A DNA stretch of 64,000 nt. Origin: Sesamum alatum (lineage: Eukaryota > Streptophyta > Magnoliopsida > Lamiales > Pedaliaceae). The notes beneath the pieces are model-generated. The model had not been told where the DNA came from. It ran no database searches and was given only the letters and a program-made list of their open reading frames with translations. A program made the translations under genes and the position numbers. This document shows positions 1 to 9,820 of the stretch, piece by piece (the first letter of the stretch is position 1; every line of letters starts with the position of its first letter). The stretch is from NCBI GenBank assembly GCA_034509735.1, contig JACGWO010000005.1:32518479-32582478 (forward strand), in the 5' to 3' direction.

Positions 1-1
1 C

Positions 2-277
2 TGGTTGAAGACGGACAAGAAACGTAAATCCACCAAGCAACTGACGAATGGCTCCACCGTTTGTAAGCCAAGGCGTCAACATTATTCGGGTCCAGTCGAG
101 GGCCAGGGAACTGTAGGTGGCATTATGACTGGCAGAGCCCAGAAGGCAGCATCCGGCCCCCTAATCAGTGTAACAAAGAGGGCAGAGGAGTATGAAGTGC
201 CCTATATGTCTCTTGGCCAGCAGCTTCATAATCCTCACAAGCTACATTCTTATGGACCTGTTTACTTGGTAACATAG
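2..277 (+). CDS. 3'-terminal exon of an unrecognised gene (partial)
   Basis: An open frame enters from the left edge (TGG TTG AAG) and ends at TAG 275-277, giving about 91 C-terminal residues. There is no start codon near the edge, so this is the tail of a gene that begins outside the window. The segment has a lysine/arginine-rich beginning (KTDKKRKSTKQ) that could act as a nuclear localisation signal, then a Gly/Ala-containing stretch (GQGTVGGIMTGRAQKAASG), and ends HSYGPVYLVT. Codon use and GC content are clearly higher than in the DNA just downstream, which supports real coding sequence. I do not recognise the family and propose no function. Whether base 1 lies inside an exon or just after an acceptor cannot be decided here. 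Confidence 0.6.
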   Translation, partial: WLKTDKKRKSTKQLTNGSTVCKPRRQHYSGPVEGQGTVGGIMTGRAQKAASGPLISVTKRAEEYEVPYMSLGQQLHNPHKLHSYGPVYLVT

Positions 278-1207
278 CGGCAAATCAAAAGAAAACCTCT
301 TTAATAATGTCTTGTTTAAGTACTTTTATGCTAATCGATAGCACGATTAATGAATGTCGGTCGGATAAGTGTAAATGCTTGTTTTGGTGGGACAAGGCAG
401 CTGCTAGATATTGTGTCTGTCCATCTGTGTAAACTACATATGATGTGCTTGAAGTTGGCTAAACATGGCAGCCAAGACTGATTGATGCACTTGAATGAAC
501 AAGACAATTTTTCAATGTATGAATTGTTTTGACATAATGCTTGGATATGTTCCAGCTTCCTCAAGTCTCAATCAGATGTTTGTTCTCATAAATTTCACCA
601 TAAGTTCACTATGTCTACTGAGAAATCAATCAAGGACAAAAAGACAAGAAAAGAACCATACTTGAATAATTGTAGAGAAATATATGGCTTCTCATTGTCA
701 CAACTCTCTGCAATACATAATAGCTACTGTATGGACAGATTCGATGAATCGTTTTTTGTCTAACACTCTTCTGTAAGATAGATTGGTAACATTTCCTTCC
801 ACAAACAGAGAAGCAAAATCTATATTTATACAGGAAACAGCATATTCAATTCCCATGCTGTATGAAACAGGTTTCCTGAACAAGAACCAAGCTTCTGTCT
901 AAAATAGGACTTGAACGATATAGGTATCACGCAGTTACCTTTCATCTTAATCAAGAATTAAAGAACGTCGAACAAATAAACGCGATTACTGGACATTTTA
1001 ATCATCTTCAGGTCTACCAATAAGTGGAGGTTCAGTTCCACTAATCTGAATGCAGCCAAATCTTATGTGAACTGGAAGAGTTCATCAAAGCCCAATGGCC
1101 AAACTGACAAAATACCATTAATTCTGATGACCTGCAACTTGCAAGTGAATCCCTCGGATCCAACCAACGAACAAAATTAGCATCCATCAATGCATAGAGA
1201 GAAGGAA
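278..1207. other. Intergenic region between two convergent genes
   Basis: This stretch holds the 3' flank of the left-edge gene and the 3' flank of the ATL gene. Short open frames occur on the minus strand but none has gene-like composition. No repeat family from elsewhere in the window was recognised here. Confidence 0.5.
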
Positions 1208-2116
1208 TTAACTTTGGCCTCTACCCCCTTGTTCAAGATCCAAGTTTCTTGGACTTGAAGGATTAACTCTTCTATTACCACTCAAAAGCCTCTTTAATGA
1301 CCTGAGTCTTGTGGGCACCGGAGATTTCTGTTCTTCCTCTTCATTCATCTGTCTCGGTATATCAATCACCGATATCCCATCAGGCCTACCACTTGTTGAA
1401 CCCATCGACGACGACGATGATGATGATGATGAACTTGATGATGGTTCTGCAATAGCATTACCTTGATGGTTTCCCTCTACACAAGGACCAAAAGTGCTAA
1501 CTTGAGTCTCATTACCCCAAATCAACACATTGGTCGGAAAATTTGGAGCCTCTGTTGAGAAAGCATCAACACCTGAATTCTCCCCTATAGGAGCTTGAAG
1601 TATAGTCTCCAATGTCGACTCAACGGCCAAATTCGACTGATTCTGATTTGCCACAGGATTTCTACATAGAGGGCAAGTAGAATGTGACTGGAACCACATG
1701 TCAATGCAATCAACATGGAATCCATGATTGCATTTGGGCAAAAGCCTGGCCTTTTCACCTTCAGAAACCTCGCACAAACAAACTGCACATTCTAATCCAT
1801 CTCTGAACTCTTTAGGATCAAAGACTATAACAGGTATGGTTTTTAGGACACAAGGGTCCAGGCCGTGGCGCAAGGCGGATACAACCATAATTTCTTGGTG
1901 GCCCGCCGCGAAATCAAAGCGGCGGCGGCGTCTAGTGGTGGTGGTTGTGGCGTTTTCTTGGCGGCGGTACCAGAACCATTTGGCATAGAGGTGAAGGCAA
2001 AAGACAAAGAATACAACAAAGAAAAGGAGGACAATTGCCACCACCATTATCTTCCCCGTCAGCTCAATCACTCCGGTGTTTCCAAGTCTTCCACCGCCAT
2101 TAGCTGAGTCTCCCAT
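1208..2116 (-). CDS. ATL-family RING-H2 finger E3 ubiquitin ligase (ATL60/ATL2/3-like)
   Basis: Intronless 302-residue protein, as usual for plant ATL ligases, which sit in a membrane and pass ubiquitin from an E2 to substrates. The order of parts is diagnostic. A hydrophobic segment at about residues 22-44 is followed by a basic run (TRRRRR) and the GLD motif (RHGLDPCVLKTIPV, about 83-96). The RING-H2 domain has C110, C113, C129, H131, H134, C137, C148 and C151, with the family's W141 four residues after C137. The tail has a run of about 13 serines and is otherwise low complexity, as is common outside the ATL core. The start at 2116 is the first ATG and gives the short N-terminus before the membrane segment. 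Synteny with the O-FucT and RPT1 block suggests the ATL60 orthologue, but the exact ATL number cannot be fixed without a tree. Confidence 0.92.
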   Translation of the reverse strand: MGDSANGGGRLGNTGVIELTGKIMVVAIVLLFFVVFFVFCLHLYAKWFWYRRQENATTTTTRRRRRFDFAAGHQEIMVVSALRHGLDPCVLKTIPVIVFDPKEFRDGLECAVCLCEVSEGEKARLLPKCNHGFHVDCIDMWFQSHSTCPLCRNPVANQNQSNLAVESTLETILQAPIGENSGVDAFSTEAPNFPTNVLIWGNETQVSTFGPCVEGNHQGNAIAEPSSSSSSSSSSSSMGSTSGRPDGISVIDIPRQMNEEEEQKSPVPTRLRSLKRLLSGNRRVNPSSPRNLDLEQGGRGQS

Positions 2117-2999
2117 TTCTTCAGATCAAAATCAGCTAAAGACTAGCTTTCAATTGCCCAGTTCTGGAAACAGAATCCAGGAGGGGTTTCTTGAAACACA
2201 GAACAAAAAATGCAATCTTGAACAGCTGAACGAAATATATATTGGAATTCCAATACAAACTAGGTCTTTAAACAAGACCAAGACAAGATTTTGTAGTGAA
2301 ATTTCGGAATTTCACAACAGCAGAGAGTGCATCCCACGTTTCGGGCAAGTGGGAGTGGGAGATTTTCTTATAGTTATCTGGTTCTTGAAATTCGAAGAAA
2401 ATCTTGAGGTTTCAAGCAAAACCCAAGAAAGGATTCATCTTTATCTGGGCTACAAACATTCAGAAGAAACCCATGAACAAGAAAAGGAGGAAGCAAAAGG
2501 GAAGATGAAGATCAAGTTTGAATTCAAATTATCCAATAGAATCTTCCGAGAGAGAGAAAAAAAAGAAAAATAGCTGGTCTATTTATATATATATTAAAAG
2601 GAGAAGTTGGAATAAAAAATCAAGATGAAGAAGAAGATGATGAGGTATTGGTCTAGCACTAGGAGCTGAGAAAGTGACATTAAAATGGAGAAATGTAATG
2701 CTGTGAAGAGAGCAGTCAGCGCCAGAGATGAGGGGAAAAATGAATCCGAACGGCGGCGTTTTGAATGGACGATGGATCCATCAATTCAACTTGGCTTGCA
2801 ATTCATGGTACTTCTTTTGACCACTGTCCTGCTAACTATGCTCACGTCTTTTACCTTTTTTTTTTATTATTATTATTATTTACCATATTAAGAAAGAAAA
2901 TATTAACTAAGAAATCATTCTGGATGTAATTTTAATTAATATTATTATTAATATTTAATGAATTTTAATAAATTAAGATACATGTAGACAGGTGTCATA
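2117..2999. other. 5' flank of the ATL gene and AT-rich spacer
   Basis: Contains the likely 5' leader and promoter of the minus-strand ATL gene and a short T-run followed by (ATT)n near 2855-2883. Plus-strand open frames here are leader or antisense artefacts with no recognisable domain. Confidence 0.45.
2580..2596 (-). promoter_or_regulatory. Possible TATA box for the ATL gene
   Basis: An AT-alternating stretch reading aatatatatataaata on the minus strand lies about 465 bp upstream of the ATL start codon. It is the only clear TATA-like run in the upstream half kilobase, so a 5' leader of roughly 430 nt would be implied. No transcript evidence is available. Confidence 0.35.
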
Positions 3000-3270
3000 A
3001 AAACAAAGGATCAACGGTCTATGCACATAAACTACTCATGTATTTTTTAAAAGCATATTTACACCTATTAGTAAAGCCATTATTATTTACACAAATCATC
3101 TATACTTTTTGAAAAATTACACGTACACTCCAGAAACATCAATAGTGTTGCACAAAGGCACAAACAACCCATATTTTTTAACTGCCAATTGTGGTTTCTG
3201 TAATTATACAAAAATGAGAATGATTTGTATAAATAAACTATGGATCAAGAGGTGTAAATATAATTAGTCC
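3000..3270. repeat. Foldback MITE, family R copy 1
   Basis: Starts with wording like 'ggtctatgcacataaactactcatg' split across arms and ends 'atcaagaggtgtaaatat' + 'aattag'. The two arms are imperfect inverted copies built on the words TTTACACAAATCATC and GATTTGTATAAATAAAC. The same family occurs at 23571-23800, 29278-29440, 53739-54008 and 58417-59968. It has no coding capacity. The superfamily is not determined. Confidence 0.6.
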
Positions 3271-4522
3271 TAAAAACAAATGGGTTCAAAATATCGAGAA
3301 TCTATTAAGCATTATTGGCAAGGACATCACACTTTTTTTTTTGAAAAAAAATCGACCAGGACATCACACTTGGGTACTTCAAAATGGCATAAACGACACG
3401 ACTTGTATCCGAGTGTGTATGGATCCATCGTGACTATACAATCCAAATTGCGTGATGGTTCACATGTAATCGTACTCATAAATACACCTCTTTCAAGCTT
3501 GAGATATAACTTATGCTATCTTTAATTATCTTTACATGCTTCGTGTCTCAATGAGTTCACTACATTAAGTATTAAAAAATTGCAATTGATGCTTTCTGAT
3601 ATTGTTTTCACGTGTTTTGTATTTGTAGGATGTGGAGATTGTTTTAAAATTATTGAACTTAATCTTTAGGATTAAAAGCAGACAATCCCCAATTATTGGA
3701 CGACGGCGAAGGAGGTGGGCGATGGCTGGAAATGTGAAGGAGATGAGCGGCGACAAGTTTTTGTGGGTTTTTTTTAAATCTTTTTTTGTTTTATTTTAAA
3801 TTGATGTGTGAAATTACAATTTTACTTCAGTCATAACTCATTCAAAGGCACATGCATCCTACAAAGTAAAATATTCCAACTAAACTCACCTGAAATGAAA
3901 AAACAAAAAACTAAGTGCTACAAAAATAAAAAATTGAAAGATGACTTGTAAAAAAAAAAAACGATTGAGGGGCACAGTACAAAACGACCCAAACATCAGT
4001 AATATCTGCTTTTAACTCTAATTTTAAATTATTTAGACCATAAAAATTTCGTTAAATTCCGACTCTCAAATTAATAATATATAGTATATTTCCACAAAAT
4101 TCAAGGCCACTCGTAATTGTTAACTTTTTTTCACACAATGAGACTTGTAATTACATTGTAACAATTTTCATAAATAAAAAAAAAATACTTATATACTTAG
4201 ACTAAATTTAGATTAATTTTAGGAGAAATGAAAGAGAGGAGGAGTTTGCAGAAAAAGGGGGGCGACAATATTTATTGCTTAGATAAGGTGTCAAGTCTTT
4301 AAATGCGCTTTTGCGCTTGGCATGTGAAGGAAAGTAATAATCATTCAGTTCCCCCGACTCATTATTCTGCCTTTGAAAACCCACTTTCTTCTTTTCTTTT
4401 ATTTGCTTTTCTGGTAATTTTATCATTTATGACAATTAATTACACTGGATTACAAATAATTAATGAAAGATTTGCTACCATAATTGAGTTTCTTAAATTC
4501 TTTTATAAAACTCCAAATTAAA
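3271..4522. other. AT-rich intergenic DNA, no gene seen
   Basis: About 1.25 kb with short, low-complexity open frames only. It contains homopolymer A and T runs (for example 3951-3961 and 4175-4185). I see no domain, RNA gene or clean transposon boundary. Confidence 0.4.
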
Positions 4523-4805
4523 TTTTAATAGGGATGTTACACCATTCTTTCGTGAGATTTGATGTAATTACACGTAAACCCATTATGATTTGAGAAATTA
4601 TATATAGTATCTTAACGTTTGTTTTCGTCAAATAAATAGATTCATTCACTAGTCAAACTTCACTGATAGGGAGGTATATCTTAACTAATGGTGTAACTAT
4701 CACATTTTAAATAAATGTCAGGAATTAGATGTAATTTTTTAAATTATAAGGGGTTATATGTAATACATGAAACTTTAAAGGAGGACGGTGTAATTATTCT
4801 ATTTT
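4523..4805. repeat. Foldback MITE, family A copy 1 (short form)
   Basis: Left end 'agggatgttacaccattc' and right end 'ggacggtgtaattattct' are imperfect inverted repeats. The left arm carries the family word GATGTAATTACACGTAAACC and TCAAATAAATAGATTCATT. The same words recur at 18869-19200 and, in a much longer foldback, at 43747-44274. Confidence 0.6.
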
Positions 4806-4914
4806 AATAATACAAATTTTCATGAACGTGAGTGTAGATTTATTTCGTCACATTTTATTGTTTGTTTGTTTCTCTTCACATATACATACTTTTTTCAAAT
4901 TAAAATTATTGATA

Positions 4915-5398
4915 CAGTTAAGGGTTAATTACAACTTATATTTCCTCCAAAAATACGAAATTACACTCTCCCCCTAAAAAAATCAAAATTACACTTACAC
5001 TCCTCCAAAAAATCCTCGTTTGCACATGATCCCCCTCCGTTATATTTTAAACAGAAAATATTTATGTCAGCAAAAAAAAATACATAAACTTTTAATTTTG
5101 CCCCTCATTTAACATTCTCATGTGTATTTTTATACTTATACGGGAATAAATATTGACATTATTACATTTTTTCCCTTATAAGTACAAAATTGTTACATGA
5201 GAATATTAAATCAAGGGTAAAATTAAAAAAAAGTATATAATTTTTTTGCTAACATTAGCATTATTTTGTCCAGATCTTAACGAAAGAGAGTTAGGTCTAA
5301 ACTGTGAATTCTCGAAAGGGGTGTAAGTATAATTTTAAAATTTTTTTGAGGAAAAGTGTAATTACGTGTTTTTAAAAAGTGTCTAATAACCCTATATC
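4915..5398. repeat. Foldback MITE, family D copy 1
   Basis: The ends 'agggttaattac' (left) and 'gtctaataaccct' (right) are inverted. Each arm carries words such as AATTACACTTACACTCCTCC and, reversed, GGGGTGTAAGTATAATTTT, followed inward by CCGTTA/TAACG-type words. The sister copy is at 39512-39985 with the same arm order, so this is a mobile family about 480 bp long. Confidence 0.65.
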
Positions 5399-5438
5399 AA
5401 TTTAATATTATTAATAATGTAATAGATTTTATTATTAG

Positions 5439-5440
<2 letters not shown>

Positions 5441-5479
<39 letters not shown>
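5441..5479. repeat. (GA)n microsatellite
   Basis: About 19 GA dinucleotides in a row, directly after the family D repeat. Likely length-polymorphic. Confidence 0.95.
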
Positions 5480-5481
<2 letters not shown>

Positions 5482-5974
5482 GGTTGAAGGTTTTTTTAGG
5501 AAAAACATGAACAACAATCATTTGAACTATTTGTCTTGAATTTGAAAAGCTGAAACCCTAATTAATTTGTCCACCGAAAGAAATAGATAGAGTTGAGGAG
5601 GTAGGGCAGCAAAAGGGTGTAAAAGTCAAAAAGGGGCGCGGCTCTATAAACATTAAATTCTTGGGAAATAATTAAACCTTATTAGGACAACAAAATGATG
5701 AATTTGAAATGATTTCCCCTCCTAATTACTACATGTCATACACTAGGTAGATGCGACAACATCTGTGTGTAATTATGGTACTAACCCATGCCAATTTTAA
5801 TTTAATCTAAATTAACCTCAACCTAATTTCAAATTTGAATTTGCCTTGGTTTAACAACCTCTATTATATTGTCCTCCACAAATTGCCATATAAAAATGGT
5901 AATGCACTAATGACGTTTTAGTCTATCGATTAAGGTTGATGTCACATGCAGTATCGAATAGATATAGTATTATT
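5480..5974. other. AT-rich spacer, no gene seen
   Basis: No open frame with coding character. The stretch leads into the decayed RING fragment, so part of it may be remnant flank of that insertion. Confidence 0.35.
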
Positions 5975-6090
5975 GTGAGGAACAGGGCTTCTGCAAAGGG
6001 GACACATGGAATCCATGGTTGCAATTCGGAGGAATTTGTACTTTTTGCCGTTTGTGACTTGGCATAGACACAACACACGGTCTAATTTAA
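5975..6090 (-). pseudogene. Decayed ATL RING-H2 fragment
   Basis: On the minus strand the sequence reads CLCQV-TNGKK, then in a shifted frame CNHGFHV, then CPLCRSPV. These match the middle and end of the RING domain of the intact ATL gene at 1208-2116 (CLCEVSEGEK, CNHGFHVDC, CPLCRNPV). About 14 codons between the second histidine and the CPLC pair are missing, including the DxW segment, and a frameshift separates the first and second pieces. No flanking ATL membrane segment or GLD motif is seen. It is therefore a broken copy, not a gene. The match extends over roughly 100 bp. Confidence 0.7.
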
Positions 6091-6744
6091 GACTTTTTTT
6101 TGTGTTAGACAATTTCGTATATTTGTTTAAATAACGGTGTATTTGCGTTGCACGCATTAATCCAGTGCAATAATACATTTTGTTGTTGATTGATGAACAT
6201 GGAAATGACCACTTGCAACGCTATTACTAGCAATAAAATGATTGCGATGTTGAAATTTGTTTAATCTATACCTTATATTAAGTGAGAACACCACTTTGGT
6301 GTCTCATTATTTCTTAGTTTGCTATTTTTAATATTTAATTAATTAATTTATTTATTAACTTCCCACCTTTGCACTCTTCTATACATCCCAAACCACTTAT
6401 CTAAACCCTCAAATTCTCCGCACTTTTCAACTTCTTGTAAATCTTTATATCTTCTTACTTTTTAGTATTTTTAATTTCTTCAATTAAGATATATTTTAGA
6501 AATATAAATTACTTTTAAATTTTTTATTTAATTATGAACACTTATTAGAGTATGCCACACACACTAATATTAATTATGTTGGACATCATCTTTTGATATT
6601 GCTAATGTTGGTAGTGGTGTGTAGCTTGTGGGGTGAGACTGAGGAGTATAGTTTGTAATATGGGGTAAACACAAATTTGAGTGGTAATTTGGGGGAGATG
6701 AAAACATTTTAATCAAAATCAGGTTTGGTTAGATTAGAACTGAT

Positions 6745-7215
6745 TGTATGATAAATATAATACTTTTTATCGTGTTATTGATATACGTTACAAGAAAAAT
6801 GGTCAATCCCATTGCAAGTGTATCATACTTGCTGTGTGATGGTTTGTGGAAATAGCATTTTTGGTCCCATAACTTAGACCCTTTTCACTTTTGATACCAT
6901 TCGTTACGAGATTAGTAGTTTTGGTCCGGTAACTTACAAAAATTTGCATTATTAGTTCCACCCCTTTTTCCGTTAATTTTTTAACGGAGGTTGAGTTTTT
7001 GCCATTAAGTTTTTGAATTGAAGGTAAATTTGACGCCATTTGTGCTTGGGATGATTTTTGGCGGGAAAATAACTACTATTATATAACAAATATAATACTC
7101 TTTATCGTGTTATTGGTGTACGTTACGAAAAAAGTTACTAATCTCATTGCAAGTGTATCACACTTGATGTGTGATGGTTTTTATTCGACCAATATGATTT
7201 GTGTTAGACTTTCCG
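6745..7215. repeat. Composite: family F MITE pieces flanking a family E fragment
   Basis: Two roughly 100-bp direct copies (6745-6845 and 7075-7215) share the words TTTATCGTGTTATTG and CATTGCAAGTGTATCA. Between them, 6847-7060 holds words of the 'tttttggtcc..aacttag' family E foldback, whose full copy is at 55001-55645. A further family F copy with both ends is at 45904-46085. Confidence 0.55.
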
Positions 7216-7850
7216 GATGAAGACATAAGTGATGTTGGTTGTGAGTTGAAAATTTTGATATAAAGCCTTTTTTTTTTTTTTTTTTTCATGAAAACCATCC
7301 GTAGGTGGGGGGAGATTTTCGAGTGTTCCGGTCACTTTTTCTTTTTTTTTAAAATAAAGAGTACTATTTATAATTAAGAAAAAAATACACAAGGAGTATT
7401 ATTACTTTACAATTTTGATCCAGAAAAATATAAACGATGAATACTACTCTCTTACAAAAATAGCTCCCAACCCTAATGCAAAAAATTCCAAGTTGGGAAC
7501 GATGCTTACGCATGTCAACGATTTTCTGCCAAGCATCCAAATACACCGAACTCAAAAATTTAAGATAAAGTCTTGCCTGAATTTCTATCCCCATTCAATG
7601 GTTGGAGTAATGGGGCAAGTCGTGGAAGACCCGTTTCGGTCGCATTTCAGAACTAAAAATTATAACTAACTCCCTTCTCATAATTTGACCATTGTGGTCA
7701 AATCCATATCTATTCTATTCAAGCATTTAATTGATTGAAAGTTTGTTAGCAGGTCAGTTTGAGATACTAACGAGGTCTTGTTCCACGGATAAAATTGAGA
7801 CATTGTAAATAAAGAGCAGAGAGATTGAATTCCGCGGATATGGGTATATA

Positions 7851-8269
7851 TACTACAAGAAAATATGATATTAGTGACAAAATATCAAATGATAATTTAA
7901 AAGTTGTCACTAAAAATAAATATTAAGTGACAATATTTTTCATCTTATCACTATATAATTATTAGTGACAAAAATTATGTATAAAATTGTCACTATATAG
8001 AATTAGTGACAACACAAAATAGTGATAATAATTATTTATTGTCACTAGGTTGTCATTATACTCGAGTCACTAATTGTATTTAGTAACAACTTTGTGCACA
8101 TCTTTTTGTCACAAATAACAATTTTTACAAAATAATAGTAATTATTAAAATCATAAAATCTATTATTGTGACAAAATAAATATTTTTGTAACTAAATATA
8201 TATAATTAGTGACAATGTTAAAATTGTCACTTGATCTTTTTGTCGCTAATATTCTATTTTCTTATAGTG
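7851..8269. mobile_element. CACTA-type MITE (419 bp) with 3-bp target duplication
   Basis: The left terminus TACTACAAGAAAATATGA and the reverse complement of the right terminus CACTATAAGAAAATAGAA form a terminal inverted repeat that continues inward as ATATTAGTGACAAA versus ATATTAGCGACAAA. The element is flanked by ATA on both sides (7848-7850 and 8270-8272). Termini of the CACTA(C)AAGAAAA type plus a 3-bp duplication are hallmarks of the CACTA/En-Spm superfamily. The interior repeats AGTGACAA/TTGTCACT many times, the subterminal-repeat pattern expected of these elements. There is no transposase, so it is non-autonomous. Confidence 0.85.
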
Positions 8270-9015
8270 ATAATTTATTTTTATAATAATTTTCTTGTTA
8301 TAATGTGGGTGCAGATTTTCTTGTTTATTTGTTTATTTTGAACATAATCGTTGATTTAAAAATTATCAAGATATTAAATAAGTTTTTGAATTTAAATGCA
8401 TTTCTTTGTTTCTTTTAGATATATTCGTTGAGTTGAAAATATTAATATATATTAAATTAATTTTCAAGTTCAAAAGTATTGAATGATATAACGACTCAAA
8501 TTTTATAAAAGAAAAAATGTGGCTGGAGAAATTGATTCGTATTGTTGCATTTTACGCTTCATCCCTCTAGAAAAATGTATTTAGAAGAGCAAACGCTTAG
8601 CAAAATGGGAAATGACACTTTCCCCACTAAATTTCTTTTATTGGAAAAACTTTGCCCTTCCTTCAATTTCAAGAGGATTCTTTGCTATTCCGACATGATT
8701 CGCGACATTTCATTTTCACCCCCTAAAATTATGTTATTTTGAGCTTCTTGTATCTTAGTTATATTTTTACCTCTTAAAATTTCTTTTTTCAAACAATTTA
8801 ATGGAGAAGTTACTATCATAAAAAAATTAATAGATCCCATTAGAATGTTGATCGACGAATAAAATCGCTTCAATATAGTAAGTTCATAAAACGAAATATC
8901 CTTTTTGTAACGAGCAAAAAAGAAATTGATATTTAATATAAAGATGTTGAAGATGCTCATGGGGATTATAGTATGCACATGCGAAATGACGAAAATACAC
9001 CTCAAATAAATTGAT
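8270..9015. other. AT-rich intergenic DNA, no gene seen
   Basis: Only short AT-rich open frames with no recognisable domain. Confidence 0.35.
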
Positions 9016-9200
9016 AAATGTCATTATAGGGTCAGGATCCACGCCCTTGTTCAGGGTTGGGTTGCCTCACTTGATCTGCTCTAGAGACCCGTCACAGGAG
9101 CCCTTCATCATGTGACAACACTCAACCCAAAATCATGACACGTGGACCAGTTAGGTGGGCACATTCGGCCCTATAAATACACCATTCATGCTTAATTTAT
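9016..9200. repeat. GC-richer island with TATA-like motif, possible TE or LTR fragment
   Basis: About 170 bp rich in GGGTTG, CCCGTCACAGGAGCCC and similar words stands out from AT-rich flanks and ends in CCCTATAAATACACC, a good TATA box. The nearest start codon downstream on the plus strand with support is 9821, about 650 bp away. A transposon promoter fragment is therefore more likely than the NUMOD3 gene promoter, but neither is proven. Confidence 0.3.
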
Positions 9201-9820
9201 AGTAAGATATTATTATACCTAACTAGCATTAAATAGACTCAACTCGCATATTTCTATTTCGATATCAGATTGACTTAAGTATTGGAGCGTTTTAACTAGA
9301 GTCTAACGATATGTCCTTTTTCCAAGTCCCAAAGCTATCCTGAATAGCTATGACTATTTGCAGGACACGTAATTTTTTCAAAAAAATGCTATGCAAAGTG
9401 ACATAATTAATAATTACTGAGAAAAAATTTACAATGGTCAAGTAATATATGGAATTATGAAATGGCAATTCTTTTGAAAATTTATGACCAAATTTTAGTA
9501 CTAAGTCGTAAAACATTTTATATTTGGGGACTAAAAGTGCAATTTTGTGTCATATGCCCATCTTTATCCACCGGCGATGGCTCCTGACACACAAAAACAG
9601 TGGGTGTGTGGCTCTCGCTGTCCCAAATCCTTCCGACGCTGATTATCAACTGGAAGCCCTTTTTCCTCTGATTTTCCATTGGGATTAATTTCTCGATGTA
9701 CAAAGTATAGCAGAGAACGAAGGAATTAGGTTAGTAGGGTTAATGGAATTTCTACTGAAGGCGGCGACAAATATATTTATCTGAACAGTGTGCCTGGAGT
9801 TCGGAGTTGATGAGCTCCCC

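Noticed and set aside
2076..2573. 165-codon plus-strand frame opposite the ATL leader
   Set aside because: Antisense to the ATL 5' region; lacks a recognisable domain and has leader-like composition.
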